Positions 25,918-34,891 of a stretch of 64,000 bases of DNA are shown one piece after another (the first letter of the stretch is position 1; each line of letters begins with the position of its first letter). The stretch is from Henriciella sp. (GTDB lineage: Bacteria > Pseudomonadota > Alphaproteobacteria > Caulobacterales > Hyphomonadaceae). The stretch lies in contig NZ_JAPYPG010000001.1 of assembly GCF_029937755.1 (NCBI RefSeq), positions 496,001 through 560,000 of the forward strand. Reading direction: 5' to 3'. Under the pieces are notes generated by a model, which saw nothing but the letters and a program-made list of their open reading frames with translations, ran no database searches and was not told the origin of the DNA. The translations under genes were made by a program, and so were the position numbers.

Positions 25918-25950
25918 AGTGAACAGTTATGAAATTATTTATTGTTTACT
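25918..25950 (+). promoter_or_regulatory. operator-like inverted repeat before the flavodoxin-fold gene
   Basis: AGTGAACA (25918-25925) and TGTTTACT (25943-25950) form a 7/8 inverted repeat with a 17-base AT-rich spacer. It lies 12 bases before the ATG of the flavodoxin-fold gene. Such sites bind HxlR-, TetR- or MarR-type repressors that often control this enzyme type; no regulator gene of that kind is in the window. Confidence 0.4.
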
Positions 25951-25962
25951 GGCGGGGCTGTC

Positions 25963-26562
25963 ATGACGGGACGTATATTCATCTGGGTCGGTCATCCGCG
26001 GGCAACATCGCTCTCGCACGGACTGGCCGATGCCTATCAGGCGGCGGCCGTCGCCGCGGGCGCCGAAGTCCGCCGGATGAACCTTTCCGACATGGACTTC
26101 GACCCGGACCTCACCGAGGGCTATCACAGCCGCAAGACGCTTGAGCCTTGCCTGGAGGAATGGCGGGAGAACACGGTGTGGGCGAACCATCTCGTCTGGG
26201 CCTATCCGCAATGGTGGGGCAGCATGCCGGCCAAGATGAAGGGCGTGATCGACCGCTGTTTCCTGCCAGGCTTCGCCATGGCCTATCACGAGAAAGGGCC
26301 ATGGTGGGACCGGCTGCTGGCCGGGCGCTCGGCGGACATTTTCATGACGTCGGACGCACCGGTGGTCTGGGATGCGCTGTCCTATCGCCGTGCCGCCAAG
26401 CACCAGGTGGAGCGCCCAGTGCTGAACTTTGCAGGCATCAAACCTTTTCGCACCTTCCAGTTCGGACCTGTAAAAGGGACCAAGCAGGAAAAGATCGACA
26501 AGTGGCTCAGCCGGGCGAGCCAGCGGGGCGGACAGGTGGCGAAGCGGCTCGCCAAGGCGTGA
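25963..26562 (+). CDS. NAD(P)H-dependent flavodoxin-fold oxidoreductase
   Basis: 199 residues from ATG 25963; TTG 25942 is in frame but lies inside the inverted repeat. Flavodoxin-2 family: [20 protein letters not shown] at the N-terminus (FMN phosphate loop), [30 protein letters not shown] (the conserved WPxxW-type segment) and [10 protein letters not shown]. Close in pattern to KefF/MdaB-like NAD(P)H quinone reductases. It probably reduces quinones or electrophiles. It is followed by a nitroreductase, and together they look like a reductive-detoxification pair. Confidence 0.85.
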   Translation: MTGRIFIWVGHPRATSLSHGLADAYQAAAVAAGAEVRRMNLSDMDFDPDLTEGYHSRKTLEPCLEEWRENTVWANHLVWAYPQWWGSMPAKMKGVIDRCFLPGFAMAYHEKGPWWDRLLAGRSADIFMTSDAPVVWDALSYRRAAKHQVERPVLNFAGIKPFRTFQFGPVKGTKQEKIDKWLSRASQRGGQVAKRLAKA

Positions 26563-26599
26563 CTTGCCCGGCGCGCCAGCCTGCGCCACACCATCCGTC

Positions 26600-27280
26600 A
26601 TGAAGACATCGCCGGACACCCATGAGCCGCTGGAGGGGTACCGCCTCCTGCCCGAAGACGAGATGCGGGACCGGGCACGCGCCTTTCACGAGAGGATGCG
26701 AACGCGCCGGTCCGTGCGCGCTTTCTCAGACAGGCCTGTCGACCGTGCGGTGATCGAAACCTGCATTCGCACGGCAGGTACCGCGCCCTCAGGCGCCAAT
26801 CACCAGCCCTGGTTCTTTGCCTGCGTGGGCTCGCCCGAAAAGAAGCGCGAAATCCGCGAAGCCGCCGAGGCTGAAGAGCGCGCTTTCTATGCCGGCAAGG
26901 CCGGCGCGGAATGGCTCGACGCGCTCAGCCCCATCGGGACCGACGCCGACAAGCCCTATATGGAAACCGCGCCTTGGCTCATCTGCATCTTCGCCCAGCG
27001 CCGCGGCGGGGCAGAGACCGGGGAGGACCGGAAGAATTACTACATCCATGAAAGCGTCGGCATCGCCACCGGCCTGCTTATCGCCGCCTGCCATGAAGCG
27101 GGGCTCGCGACCCTGGTACACACGCCGAACCCGATGAGCTTCCTCAACGATCTCTGCGACCGTCCGTCCACGGAGAAGCCCTTCCTCATCCTCGTGGCCG
27201 GTCACCCGGCCGACGGCGCCATGGTGCCGAAGCACGCGCTGAAGAAGAAAGCGCTCAGCGAGATTGCGAGCTTTCTCTAG
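26600..27280 (+). CDS. nitroreductase, iodotyrosine-deiodinase-like
   Basis: 226 residues, FMN nitroreductase fold. The blocks [35 protein letters not shown] and [17 protein letters not shown], plus EEAN-like lid residues replaced by [11 protein letters not shown], are closest to the iodotyrosine-deiodinase subfamily rather than to NfsA/NfsB. Bacterial members can dehalogenate halotyrosines or reduce nitro groups. Start ATG 26600 is chosen on the family N-terminus; TTG 26564, one base after the upstream stop, is possible. It converges with the uridine-kinase gene with three bases between stops. Confidence 0.82.
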   Translation: MKTSPDTHEPLEGYRLLPEDEMRDRARAFHERMRTRRSVRAFSDRPVDRAVIETCIRTAGTAPSGANHQPWFFACVGSPEKKREIREAAEAEERAFYAGKAGAEWLDALSPIGTDADKPYMETAPWLICIFAQRRGGAETGEDRKNYYIHESVGIATGLLIAACHEAGLATLVHTPNPMSFLNDLCDRPSTEKPFLILVAGHPADGAMVPKHALKKKALSEIASFL

Positions 27281-27283
27281 CGG

Positions 27284-27967
27284 TCAGGCGACGCCTGCGG
27301 CCTGAAGGCGGGAAATGACCGGCGCGAGCATCCGGTCGATGGCTTCCTTGCCGGGGGTGACCTTGCCATAGGCAGGCAGGCCCTCATCGGCGATGACGAG
27401 ATCGGCCTCGAACTTGGACGGGTGGGTGAAGCGGTAATGCGCCGCGCGCACCGTCGTCAGGTAATGTTCCAGCACATTCTGCACGGTACGTCCCCGCTCG
27501 ACCACGTCGCGCCGGATCCGGCGGGCAAGCCGCAAATCATCCGGCGTGTCGACATAGATGGAAAGGTCGATCAACGGAAAGAGATCCGGCACTGACAGCG
27601 CGTGGATGCCCTCCAGGATGATGATCGGCTTCGGGTCGATGCGGAACGTCTTCGAGGTGTCGCGGTCGTGCCGGTCGAAGTCATAGACGGGCTGCTCGAT
27701 ATACTGGCCGGACTTCAGCGCGCGCAGATCATTGACGAGATGCCTGGTATCCTTCGAGGCCGGGTCGTCATAATTGGCCTGCGCGATGATCGCCTCACGC
27801 TGTTCCGGCGTGTCGCATGGGCCGTAATGGCGCATCGGCCAGTAATAACCATCCTCATGGAAGATCACGGCTGTCTGCAGGCCGAGGCGTTCGATGAGCG
27901 CATCGGCAAGCGTCGACTTGCCGGAGCCGGATCCGCCGGACATGGCGATGAGGAAGGAGCTGGTCAT
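27284..27967 (-). CDS. udk: uridine kinase
   Basis: 227 residues. P-loop GGSGSGKSTLADALI at residues 11-25, then FHEDGYYWPM (substrate-binding acid region), YDFDRHDRDTSKTFRIDPKP and EGIHALSVPDLFPLIDLSIY, a clear match to uridine/cytidine kinase, which makes UMP or CMP from the nucleoside for pyrimidine salvage. The motif RIRRDVVERGRTVQNVLEHY is the ATP lid. The usual Udk length is ~210. No nucleoside transporter is adjacent. The symbol is by family, not by a specific ortholog test. Confidence 0.88.
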   Translation of the reverse strand: MTSSFLIAMSGGSGSGKSTLADALIERLGLQTAVIFHEDGYYWPMRHYGPCDTPEQREAIIAQANYDDPASKDTRHLVNDLRALKSGQYIEQPVYDFDRHDRDTSKTFRIDPKPIIILEGIHALSVPDLFPLIDLSIYVDTPDDLRLARRIRRDVVERGRTVQNVLEHYLTTVRAAHYRFTHPSKFEADLVIADEGLPAYGKVTPGKEAIDRMLAPVISRLQAAGVA

Positions 27968-28061
27968 GGCCCGGATGTAGCCGCATCAGGCGATGCAGGA
28001 AACCCGTCTATCGCGGATGGGGCTGCGGTCTGTGATCTCATTATGCTCAAACGCCGCTCTC

Positions 28062-28077
28062 CCCGGCGAAGGCCGGG
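28062..28077. repeat. GNRA-loop hairpin, dispersed intergenic repeat
   Basis: CCCGGC-GAAG-GCCGGG forms a compact hairpin within the 200-base gap between udk and the CAP gene. Similar hairpins with GAAA/GAAG loops lie at 36015-36032 and 43181-43198. Such repeats are common in Caulobacter relatives. Confidence 0.45.
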
Positions 28078-28091
28078 AGGAGATCAATAGA

Positions 28092-28125
28092 AGAAGGGCG
28101 CCCTCCATGCGGAGAGCGCCCTTCT
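28092..28125 (-). terminator. terminator after the CAP-domain gene
   Basis: A perfect 10-bp stem, AGAAGGGCGC/GCGCCCTTCT, with inner CTCC/GGAG pairing. On the minus strand it is followed by TTCTATT. A second hairpin (GACGGGAG/CTCCCGTC, 28131-28150) lies between it and the gene. Confidence 0.7.
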
Positions 28126-28167
28126 GGCGGGACGGGAGCCTCCTCCCGTCTCGGGGTCTGTTCAGGC

Positions 28168-28995
28168 CTAGCGGCTGACGATCGGTCCCTTGAGGACGTA
28201 GGTGTCGGTATCGAGTTCGACGAGCACGTCGAGATAGGCCGCGTCATCGAAATCGATGCTGTCGGAATGCATGCGCATCAGGCTGCCCCCGGCGAGACGA
28301 CGGCCGTCTGCATTGGTGAGGTTCCAGCCGGCGGTGCGGAACAGGTCCTCATTCACTTTCGGGCTGAAACTCGTCGCGCCCGCGATCTGCAAAGGGAGCG
28401 GGGTTTCGAGCTCGCCATCCACCGTGGTCAGCATCTGCACCACATAGAGCCGGCCATCGGCTTCGGCGATGCCGAGCCCCGTCGCATTGAAGCCATCGCG
28501 GGTGAGGTTGTCGCGATTGGCCGCGTCCGAGCGGATCATGTCAAAGACCTCATCGGCGCTCGACTTCGCGTCGAGGACAACGACGTTGGCGCCGGTCGCG
28601 CTGGCGAGGACCTGCCGGTCCAGCGCACGCATGCGGTAGACATGGCTGCGGCCTTCAAGGTCACTGTGGCCGGCATAATTGCGTTCCGCCATATCGAGCG
28701 CATGGGCACGCGCAGCCTGGTCGAGGGAGGCGCGGCGCTCGAGCGGTTCGAGGCCGGCTTTCGCGCGGGCGGCATTCGTTTTCTCGAAAACGGCGGTTTC
28801 GTGATCGGCCGCGAAGGCATCGCTTGTCGCAAGGCACGCTTCGACTTCCTGAACATAGGAAACGACATTGTCGCCATAGCCATTGCTCAGGTCACAGCCC
28901 CCCGCCGCATGCGCCGGAAGGGCCAGAAATGCGCCGCCTGCTGCCGCAAAGGCCAGCAACGTCGAGGCGCGGAGTCTGTCATATTTCTGTAACAT
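28168..28995 (-). CDS. secreted CAP (SCP/PR-1) domain protein
   Basis: 275 residues from ATG 28995, which gives a good signal peptide (STLLAFAAAGGAFLALPAHA). The CAP domain spans ~55-165: EKTNAARAKAGLEPLERRAS, ALDMAERNYAGHSDLEGRSH (the CAP2-like His region) and a second set of conserved residues, then a beta-rich C-terminal part ending in LDTDTYVLKGPIVS. Bacterial CAP proteins are secreted and bind lipids, cations or cell-wall material; function is usually unknown. The start codon lies within a 35-base nested palindrome (28992-29026), suggesting control at the DNA or mRNA level. Confidence 0.8.
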   Translation of the reverse strand: MLQKYDRLRASTLLAFAAAGGAFLALPAHAAGGCDLSNGYGDNVVSYVQEVEACLATSDAFAADHETAVFEKTNAARAKAGLEPLERRASLDQAARAHALDMAERNYAGHSDLEGRSHVYRMRALDRQVLASATGANVVVLDAKSSADEVFDMIRSDAANRDNLTRDGFNATGLGIAEADGRLYVVQMLTTVDGELETPLPLQIAGATSFSPKVNEDLFRTAGWNLTNADGRRLAGGSLMRMHSDSIDFDDAAYLDVLVELDTDTYVLKGPIVSR

Positions 28996-29026
28996 AACTG
29001 CATCATTTGAAATGTGACAGTTATGT
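28992..29026 (-). promoter_or_regulatory. 35-bp nested palindrome over the CAP-gene start codon
   Basis: ACATAACTG (28992-29000) and CAGTTATGT (29018-29026) are perfect inverted 9-mers. Between them CATTTGAAATG (29004-29014) is another perfect inverted repeat with the same centre, G29009. The ATG of the CAP gene is inside the left arm. In mRNA the same sequence would hide the start codon in a long hairpin; in DNA it would be a classic dimer or tetramer operator. Which one is used cannot be told. Confidence 0.6.
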
Positions 29027-29186
29027 GTCAATTAAAATCTTGCGTTGCACCGCAACAAATATTTTGTGCGTATACTGAATGAGTCCGCCATTATTGGGGT
29101 TTCGGAGCGATCCTGTTTCGGGGCCGAAATGACATTTTTCCGCGATTCCGTGTGCTGACGGGCGGTTTGTGACGTTTCGCGCAAAC

Positions 29187-29215
29187 AAAAAGGGCCGCAG
29201 CGTGTGCGGCCCTTT
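29187..29215 (-). terminator. intrinsic terminator after pnp
   Basis: GGGCCGCA (29192-29199) and TGCGGCCC (29205-29212) form an 8-bp stem with a GCGTG loop. On the minus strand it is followed by TTTTTG. The rest of the 247-base gap to the CAP gene holds the palindrome above and the smaller inverted repeat GTTGC/GCAAC at 29044-29056. Confidence 0.92.
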
Positions 29216-29242
29216 CCGGGAATTGCTTGTGAAAGCTAAAGC

Positions 29243-31375
29243 CTACTCGGCGTCGGCCTCGGCGGCTTCCTTGTCCTTGCCGCTGTCCTGATCGACATTC
29301 TTCATCGACAGGCGGACCTTGCCACGGTCATCGAAGCCCATGAGCTTCACATAGACCGTGTCGCCTTCCTTCACGACGTCCTTGGGATGGCCGATGCGTT
29401 CTTCCGCCATTTGCGAAACGTGCACCAGGCCGTCCTTCGGGCCGAAGAAGTTCACGAAAGCGCCGAAGTCCTTGATGGACACGACCTTGCCTTCATAGAT
29501 CTCGCCGACTTCCGGCTCAGCGGTGAGTTCGCGGATGCGCTTCTTGGCAGCATCGATGGACTCACGGTCGAGCGCGGAGATCTGGATCGTGCCGTCGTCT
29601 TCCACGTTGAGCTTGGCGCCCGTCGTGTCGACGATGTCGCGGATCACCTTGCCGCCGGAGCCGATCACGTCACGGATCTTGTCGACCGGGATGTTCATGA
29701 TCTCCATCTGCGGCGCATTGGCCGAGAGTTCGCCGCGGGATTCCGCAAGCGCCTTGTTCATCTCGCCGAGGATATGGGCACGGCCACCCTTCGCCTGGGC
29801 GAGAGCGGTTTCCATGATGTCCTTGGTGATGCCGGCGATCTTGATGTCCATCTGCAGCGAGGTGACACCAGCTTCGGTACCGGCCACCTTGAAGTCCATA
29901 TCGCCGAGATGGTCCTCGTCACCGAGGATGTCGGAGAGGACGGCAACACCGTCATCGTCCTTGATGAGGCCCATCGCGATACCGGAAACCGGACGCTTGA
30001 TCGGAACGCCTGCATCCATCATGGCCAGCGCACAGCCACACACCGTCGCCATCGAGGACGAGCCGTTGGACTCGGTGATCTCGGAAACGAGGCGGACCGT
30101 GTAGGGGAACTCTTCCGGCTCGGGCAGGACCGCCCGGAGCGCGCGCCAGGCAAGCTTGCCGTGGCCGATTTCGCGGCGGCCTGCGCCACCCATGCGGCCT
30201 GTTTCACCGACCGAATAGGGCGGGAAATTGTAGTGCAGCATGAACTTCTCTTTGTGCGTGCCGCCCAGGCCGTCGATGAACTGCTCATCGTCGGAAGTGC
30301 CGAGCGTCGCGACACAGATCGCCTGCGTTTCACCGCGGGTGAAGAGCGCCGAACCGTGCGTGCGCGGCAGGAAACCGGCTTCGGCAACGATCGGGCGAAC
30401 CTGATCGAGCGAACGGCCATCGATGCGCTTGCCGGTCTTGATGATATCGCCGCGGACAACCTTGGCTTCGGCCTTCTTGAAAGCGGACTTGAACACGGAC
30501 TCATCCATGCCGTCCGGCTTCTCTTCGGTCGCGACGAGGGCTTCGGCAGCCTTCTCGCGCGCCGCGCCGACAGCTTCCTGGCGGTCGAGCTTTTCGGTGA
30601 TCTTGTAAGCGGCAGAGAGGTCTGCACCGACAAGGTCCTGGATCTGCTTGAGTTCGCCCGACAGGTCTTCGCCTTCGAAGTCGAACGGCTCCTTGGCGGA
30701 CTTCTCGGCGAGCTTGATGATCGCGTCGATCACCGGCTGCATCGCTTCGTGGCCGGCCATGACAGCGCCGAGCATCACATCTTCCGGAAGCTCATTGGCT
30801 TCGGACTCGACCATCATCACGGCATCGTTCGTGCCGGCGACAACCAGGTCGAGATCGGACTCGGTGAGGTCGTCTGCGGTCGGGTTGATGAGGTAGTTGC
30901 CATCCTTGTAGCCGACGCGGGCTGCACCGATCGGACCCATGAAGGGCGCGCCGGAGAGCACGAGGGCGGCGGAGGCGCCGATCATGCCGATAATGTCGGG
31001 ATCGTTCTCGAGATCGTAGGAGATCGCCGTCAGGACGACCTGGACTTCGTTCTTGAAGCCGTCGACGAACAGCGGACGGATCGGGCGGTCGATGAGGCGC
31101 GAAGTCAGCGTCTCTTTCTCGGTCGGACGGCCTTCACGCTTGAAGAAGCCACCCGGGATACGGCCCGATGCGTAATATTTTTCCTGATAGTTGACCGTCA
31201 GCGGGAAGAAGTCCTGTCCCGGCTTGGCTTCCTTGCGGAAGGTGGCGGTCGCGAGGACGGTGGTGTCCCCATAAGTGACGAGGACGGCCCCGTCAGCCTG
31301 ACGAGCGACACGGCCCGTCTCGATCGTCAACGTGCGGCCGGCCCATTCCAGCGACACGGTTTGCTTGTCAAACAT
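29243..31375 (-). CDS. pnp: polyribonucleotide nucleotidyltransferase (PNPase)
   Basis: 710 residues. PNPase degrades RNA 3' to 5' with phosphate and is part of the degradosome. Two RNase PH domains (the second with [20 protein letters not shown] and [20 protein letters not shown], and [20 protein letters not shown]), then a KH domain ([20 protein letters not shown]) and an S1 domain ([20 protein letters not shown]). The acidic/Lys C-terminus may contact RNase E. ATG 31375 (GAGAAAG upstream) is chosen over TTG 31381. It follows rpsO as in most bacteria, with a hairpin between, and ends at a strong terminator. Confidence 0.98.
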   Translation of the reverse strand: MFDKQTVSLEWAGRTLTIETGRVARQADGAVLVTYGDTTVLATATFRKEAKPGQDFFPLTVNYQEKYYASGRIPGGFFKREGRPTEKETLTSRLIDRPIRPLFVDGFKNEVQVVLTAISYDLENDPDIIGMIGASAALVLSGAPFMGPIGAARVGYKDGNYLINPTADDLTESDLDLVVAGTNDAVMMVESEANELPEDVMLGAVMAGHEAMQPVIDAIIKLAEKSAKEPFDFEGEDLSGELKQIQDLVGADLSAAYKITEKLDRQEAVGAAREKAAEALVATEEKPDGMDESVFKSAFKKAEAKVVRGDIIKTGKRIDGRSLDQVRPIVAEAGFLPRTHGSALFTRGETQAICVATLGTSDDEQFIDGLGGTHKEKFMLHYNFPPYSVGETGRMGGAGRREIGHGKLAWRALRAVLPEPEEFPYTVRLVSEITESNGSSSMATVCGCALAMMDAGVPIKRPVSGIAMGLIKDDDGVAVLSDILGDEDHLGDMDFKVAGTEAGVTSLQMDIKIAGITKDIMETALAQAKGGRAHILGEMNKALAESRGELSANAPQMEIMNIPVDKIRDVIGSGGKVIRDIVDTTGAKLNVEDDGTIQISALDRESIDAAKKRIRELTAEPEVGEIYEGKVVSIKDFGAFVNFFGPKDGLVHVSQMAEERIGHPKDVVKEGDTVYVKLMGFDDRGKVRLSMKNVDQDSGKDKEAAEADAE

Positions 31376-31397
31376 GTTCAATCTTTCTCTTGCATAC

Positions 31398-31432
31398 GAA
31401 AAGCCCGCCAGGACCGCATGTCCGGGCGGGCT
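31398..31432 (-). terminator. hairpin between rpsO and pnp
   Basis: Read on the minus strand, AGCCCGCC and GGCGGGCT pair around an inner CGGAC/GTCC stem, and TTTTC follows. It is a partial terminator or RNase-processing site like that between rpsO and pnp in other bacteria. Read-through must occur for pnp unless it has its own promoter. Confidence 0.75.
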
Positions 31433-31444
31433 GGTGTGGGGTGC

Positions 31445-31714
31445 CTAGCGGCGGATCCCCAACTCTGCGATGAGGGCCTTGTAGCGGTCCTCATTCTTCC
31501 CCTTCAGATAGTCGAGGAGTTTACGACGCGTGGCGACCAGGTTGAGCAGGCCGCGGCGCGAATGGTGGTCTTTCTTGTTGGTCTGGAAGTGCTCGGTCAG
31601 GTTGTTGATGCGCTCGGTGAGGATCGCAACCTGGACTTCCGGAGACCCGGTATCGCCATCGGTCTGGGCGAATTTCTTGATCAGTTCAGATTTCTTTTCT
31701 GCCGTGATCGACAT
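31445..31714 (-). CDS. rpsO: 30S ribosomal protein S15
   Basis: 89 residues, full length. All-helical S15 binds 16S rRNA helices 20-22 and seeds the central domain. Conserved [40 protein letters not shown] and RRKLLDYLK are all present. It starts an rpsO-pnp operon. In relatives it follows truB, but here truB is about 16 kb away and on the opposite strand. S15 commonly represses its own mRNA; a matching leader structure was not identified. Confidence 0.98.
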   Translation of the reverse strand: MSITAEKKSELIKKFAQTDGDTGSPEVQVAILTERINNLTEHFQTNKKDHHSRRGLLNLVATRRKLLDYLKGKNEDRYKALIAELGIRR

Positions 31715-31916
31715 CGTGAATACTCTTTCGTTCTGGCCTTTGGCGGCCGTTTCAATTGTACCCTGTTTTCGAGGGTGGTTCCTTGGGGAGGGCGATCAGG
31801 ATACTCGACCGGGATGTCGTCCAGCCGGGTGAGCCTGAAGACGCTCGCCTCAAGGGCGCGCACATCGCACATTTGGGCCGGAAAGGAAAGGGGGCGCATG
31901 TGCAGCCCCCTGACCC

Positions 31917-32171
31917 TCACCGGTTGTCCGGCTCCGCCCTGACCAGCTGAAGCCCGCGCTGCGTAATGCGGTAGGGTTCACCGCCTTTCGAGGCGATGGC
32001 CCGTTTGCGCTTCAGCTTGCGGAAGAGGAACTCGTCGAGGCCGGGATAACGCCAGCCATCACGCGAATAGCAATGCAGGTTCGCGAGTTTCTTTCCGTGG
32101 CGTATGGTTTCAATGCGCCCGCCCTGGGCGAGCAGGTGAAGGATGCGCTGTTCGGCGCGGGAGATATCCAT
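31917..32171 (-). CDS. YjhX family (UPF0386) protein
   Basis: 84 residues. MDISRAEQRILHLLAQGGRI at the start, LHCYSRDGWRYPG, and the conserved close PYRITQRGLQLVRAEPDNR match the small UPF0386/YjhX family, whose E. coli member has been listed as a possible toxin of the YjhX-YjhQ pair. The fold looks like a winged helix. There is no YjhQ-like acetyltransferase beside it, so a toxin-antitoxin role is not supported here. ATG 32171 begins the conserved domain. The 201 bases to rpsO, and the 213 bases between this gene and the GFA gene, show nothing I can name. Confidence 0.83.
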   Translation of the reverse strand: MDISRAEQRILHLLAQGGRIETIRHGKKLANLHCYSRDGWRYPGLDEFLFRKLKRKRAIASKGGEPYRITQRGLQLVRAEPDNR

Positions 32172-32384
32172 TGTGTCTGTAGTCCGAAAGGTGTGCGCAC
32201 AGCCACTGCTGGGCGGCGCGCATGACAAGGTCACGGCCTCTCATGGGTGAGAGACCGGCGGTCGCTTGTCGGCCTGCCTCGCCGGATCGGCGTTTCGTGG
32301 CAGGCCCCTTAGCGGGACTCAGAAAAGTTGCGTGTCATAAACACTCCGTTGGAGCGTTCCTATTTCGTGGGCGCGACCAGAAAG

Positions 32385-32831
32385 TCAATCCTCACCGCGA
32401 AGATCGAGGCCCGGCTTGCGCTGAACGCTGCGGCTTGTCGGGCGCTGGACATCGTCGCCCAGGATCTCCATCCAGGCATGCTTGCGGTTTTCATAGACCG
32501 AATGTCTCGGGGCGGGGAAATCGAGGTCGGTGAAGTTGCCGACGGGCACCGCCGTCACACCCGGCCAGCCCTCGATGATATAGGCCATGGTCGAACCGCA
32601 GGTGGGGCAGAAGCGGTAGGTCGCCTTGTTGCCGCTATCGGCGGTGCGCACCCAGGTTTTGGTCTCGCCCTCAATTGTCACCCGCTCATCCGGCCAGCGC
32701 GCCTGTACGGCAAAGGCGCTGCCCGAGCGCTTCTGACAGGCGAAGCAGTGGCAGACGGAGACCCGAACCGGCTCGCCCTCGCAGGTCACCCTGAGCTGAC
32801 CGCATCGGCAGGAAGCGGTGCGGGTGACCAC
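32385..32831 (-). CDS. GFA family protein (Zn-binding, glutathione-formaldehyde-activating fold)
   Basis: 148 residues. Cysteine pattern CRCGQLRVTC, CHCFACQKRSGSAF and FCPTCGSTM binds two zinc ions in the GFA fold, with HAWMEI-like close. The founding enzyme Gfa was proposed to join formaldehyde to glutathione, but most members have no known reaction. GTG 32831 is chosen because GGAGGAG lies just upstream; the gene then begins four bases after the fabI stop, so it is likely the third gene of the fabA-fabI unit. A start at 32888 would overlap fabI. Confidence 0.8.
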   Translation of the reverse strand: MVTRTASCRCGQLRVTCEGEPVRVSVCHCFACQKRSGSAFAVQARWPDERVTIEGETKTWVRTADSGNKATYRFCPTCGSTMAYIIEGWPGVTAVPVGNFTDLDFPAPRHSVYENRKHAWMEILGDDVQRPTSRSVQRKPGLDLRGED

Positions 32832-32835
32832 GTCC

Positions 32836-33651
32836 CTACTCCTCCGGCGTGTCCGGCACACCGACCACGTGGAAACCGGCATCGACATGCATGACTTCCC
32901 CGGCGATGGACTGGCCGAGGTCTGACAGCAGGTAGAGCGCCGCGCCGGCGACGCCTTCCATCTTGGTGTCTTCTTTCAGAAGCGACCATTCGCGGCCTGT
33001 GCCCATCAGAGACTTGCCGCCGCGAATACCGGCCAGCGACAGGGTGCGCATCGCACCGGCGGAAATCGCGTTGACGCGGATGCCCTGCTTGCCGAGGTCG
33101 CGCGCAGCGTAGCGGGTGGAGGCTTCGAGCGCTGCCTTGGCAACACCCATGACATTGTAGGACGGAACGGTGCGTTCAGCGCCGAGATAGGTCATGCAGA
33201 TGATCGACCCGCCATCCGGCATCATTTCAGACGCGCGGCGCGAGCAATCGATGAAGGAATAGACGGAGATGTCCATCGCGCGGCGGAAGCCTTCGCGGGT
33301 GGTGTTGGCGACCATCGAGCCTTGCAGCTCATCCTTGCCGGCAAAGGCGATGGAGTGGACCAGGAAGTCGATCTTGCCCCACTTCTCCTTCACCGCAGCA
33401 AAGGCGGCATCCATGCTTTCATCGTCAGTGACGTCAGCGGGGATCATGAAGTCCATGCCGATCGACTCGACCAGCGGTCGCACGCGGCGCTCGAGGCTTT
33501 CGCCCTGATAGGTGAAGGCGATCTCTGCGCCCTGGGCGGCCAGTTGTTTCGCGATGCCCCAGGCAATCGAGTTCTGGTTGGCAACGCCCATGACGATGCC
33601 GCGCTTGCCCTTCATCAGCTCGCCTGACGGCATGTTCCAGTCGTCCGACAT
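32836..33651 (-). CDS. fabI: enoyl-[acyl-carrier-protein] reductase FabI
   Basis: 271 residues. NADH-dependent enoyl-ACP reductase, last step of each fatty-acid elongation round and the triclosan/isoniazid-type target. SDR fold with GVANQNSIAWGIAKQLAAQG (cofactor loop), HSIAFAGKDELQG (the family's AFA region) and the FabI active site Y-x6-K in SYNVMGVAKAALEAS, with TYLGAERTVP upstream. ATG 33651 follows GGGAG. The gene lies 66 bases after fabA on the same strand; the fabB that normally sits between them in alphaproteobacteria is missing here. Confidence 0.96.
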   Translation of the reverse strand: MSDDWNMPSGELMKGKRGIVMGVANQNSIAWGIAKQLAAQGAEIAFTYQGESLERRVRPLVESIGMDFMIPADVTDDESMDAAFAAVKEKWGKIDFLVHSIAFAGKDELQGSMVANTTREGFRRAMDISVYSFIDCSRRASEMMPDGGSIICMTYLGAERTVPSYNVMGVAKAALEASTRYAARDLGKQGIRVNAISAGAMRTLSLAGIRGGKSLMGTGREWSLLKEDTKMEGVAGAALYLLSDLGQSIAGEVMHVDAGFHVVGVPDTPEE

Positions 33652-33717
33652 GATCGCTCACTCCCTGCTGGTGAATTTATGTGTCTGCCTTGGGGCTAGG
33701 CGGGCCGGAGGGATGCG

Positions 33718-34272
33718 TCAAGCGCCCGGCATACCGCCTTCGCCCGTGAGCACGTTCTTCAGGCCGACCTTCATGTCGAGCGCAGTGTAGACATGCTCAT
33801 CGTCGACATAGACACGGCCGTCGGCAATGCCGAGATTGAGCTTGCCGCGGCGCACGCGCTTCATGTCGATGACATATTTCACGAGCTTCTTGTCCGGCGT
33901 GATCTCGCCAGTGAACTTCACCTCGCCGACACCGAGGGCGCGGCCCTTGCCGGGTGAGCCCGACCAGCCGAGCCAGTAGCCGACAGCCTGCCACATCGCA
34001 TCGAGGCCGAGACAGCCCGGCATCACCGGGTCGCCCGGGAAGTGGCACTGGAAGAACCAGAGCTCCGGATGGATGTCGAGCTCGCCGACGACATGCCCCT
34101 TGCCGAATTCACCGCCATCCAGCGTGATCTCCGTGATCCGGTCCATCATCAGCATGGGCGGGATCGGCAGCTGCGCATTGCCCGGCCCGAAAAGCTGGCC
34201 CTGGCCGGAGATGAGAAGGTCTTCCTTGGTGTAGGAGGATTTCGGGGTGTGGAAGTCGTGCGGTCCGCTCAT
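33718..34272 (-). CDS. fabA: 3-hydroxydecanoyl-ACP dehydratase/isomerase FabA
   Basis: 184 residues. FabA dehydrates and isomerises the C10 intermediate, opening the unsaturated fatty-acid branch. Hot-dog fold with [10 protein letters not shown], active-site His in [20 protein letters not shown] (also catalytic Asp), and [20 protein letters not shown]. Because FabA needs the condensing enzyme FabB to make unsaturated lipids, fabB must be elsewhere in the genome. No Irr-type box or other operator is recognised in the upstream gap. Confidence 0.97.
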   Translation of the reverse strand: MSGPHDFHTPKSSYTKEDLLISGQGQLFGPGNAQLPIPPMLMMDRITEITLDGGEFGKGHVVGELDIHPELWFFQCHFPGDPVMPGCLGLDAMWQAVGYWLGWSGSPGKGRALGVGEVKFTGEITPDKKLVKYVIDMKRVRRGKLNLGIADGRVYVDDEHVYTALDMKVGLKNVLTGEGGMPGA

Positions 34273-34375
34273 ACGGGCACCTTTTGATTTACCGATTCAA
34301 AAAACAGGGCATGAGCCTGCCCGAAGCCGCAATGTCAAGCAAACAGGGCTGATGGCTTTGTTGCAGACATGACGA

Positions 34376-34891
34376 TCAGAGCCCGTCGGTGCGTGTCTCG
34401 ACACCCCAGAGCGCGGTCTCCGGCACCCAGCCCTTGAAGCCGTCCGTCTTCAGCCGGCACCAGCCCTCTTCGCACTCATCCAGCTCGGCGACGACGCCCT
34501 GCTGGATCGAGGCGATGCCGCGTGACAGCTCGTTTGACCGTTTGCGCATGATCGCCTTGGTGAGCAGCACGACATGGCGGGTGTTGGTCAGCATCCGCGA
34601 CTGCACCCAGGTTTCGTCGCCATCGGCATCGCGGATCTGGCGCCAGTCGCGGGTTTCCTTCACCACGAGGACGGGCATGCCCTGACGCTCATAGCGCCAC
34701 ACGATCTCATGATCCTTGGACGGGCCACGCCGGCCGTGGACGGCCGAATAGCGAAGTGATTCGAACCGCGGCACGGGCTTGCCGGAGAACTGGCTGATGC
34801 GCACAGGTTCCGGCTTCGCAACCGCAGTTGCAAAAACAGGTCCGATCAGGATAAGGCAAAGCCAAGCCACAAGGCACGCAGGCAGTTTCAT
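34376..34891 (-). CDS. secreted SH3-domain protein
   Basis: 171 residues from ATG 34891, with a clear signal peptide (PACLVAWLCLILIGPVFATA). The body is two SH3-like repeats of the bacterial DUF1058/SH3_4 type: RYSAVHGRRGPSKDHEIVWR, VVKETRDWRQIRDADGDETW and VVAELDECEEGWCRLKTDGF, then KGWVPETALWGV. These periplasmic domains probably bind peptidoglycan or protein. It diverges from the hydroxyacid dehydrogenase gene. No catalytic domain is attached. Confidence 0.85.
   Translation of the reverse strand: MKLPACLVAWLCLILIGPVFATAVAKPEPVRISQFSGKPVPRFESLRYSAVHGRRGPSKDHEIVWRYERQGMPVLVVKETRDWRQIRDADGDETWVQSRMLTNTRHVVLLTKAIMRKRSNELSRGIASIQQGVVAELDECEEGWCRLKTDGFKGWVPETALWGVETRTDGL

Noticed and set aside
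29387-31942. 851-codon open frame on the plus strand opposite pnp
   Set aside because: It is antisense to pnp and rpsO, which have strong family matches. Long antisense frames are common in GC-rich genes, and its translation looks like no protein.
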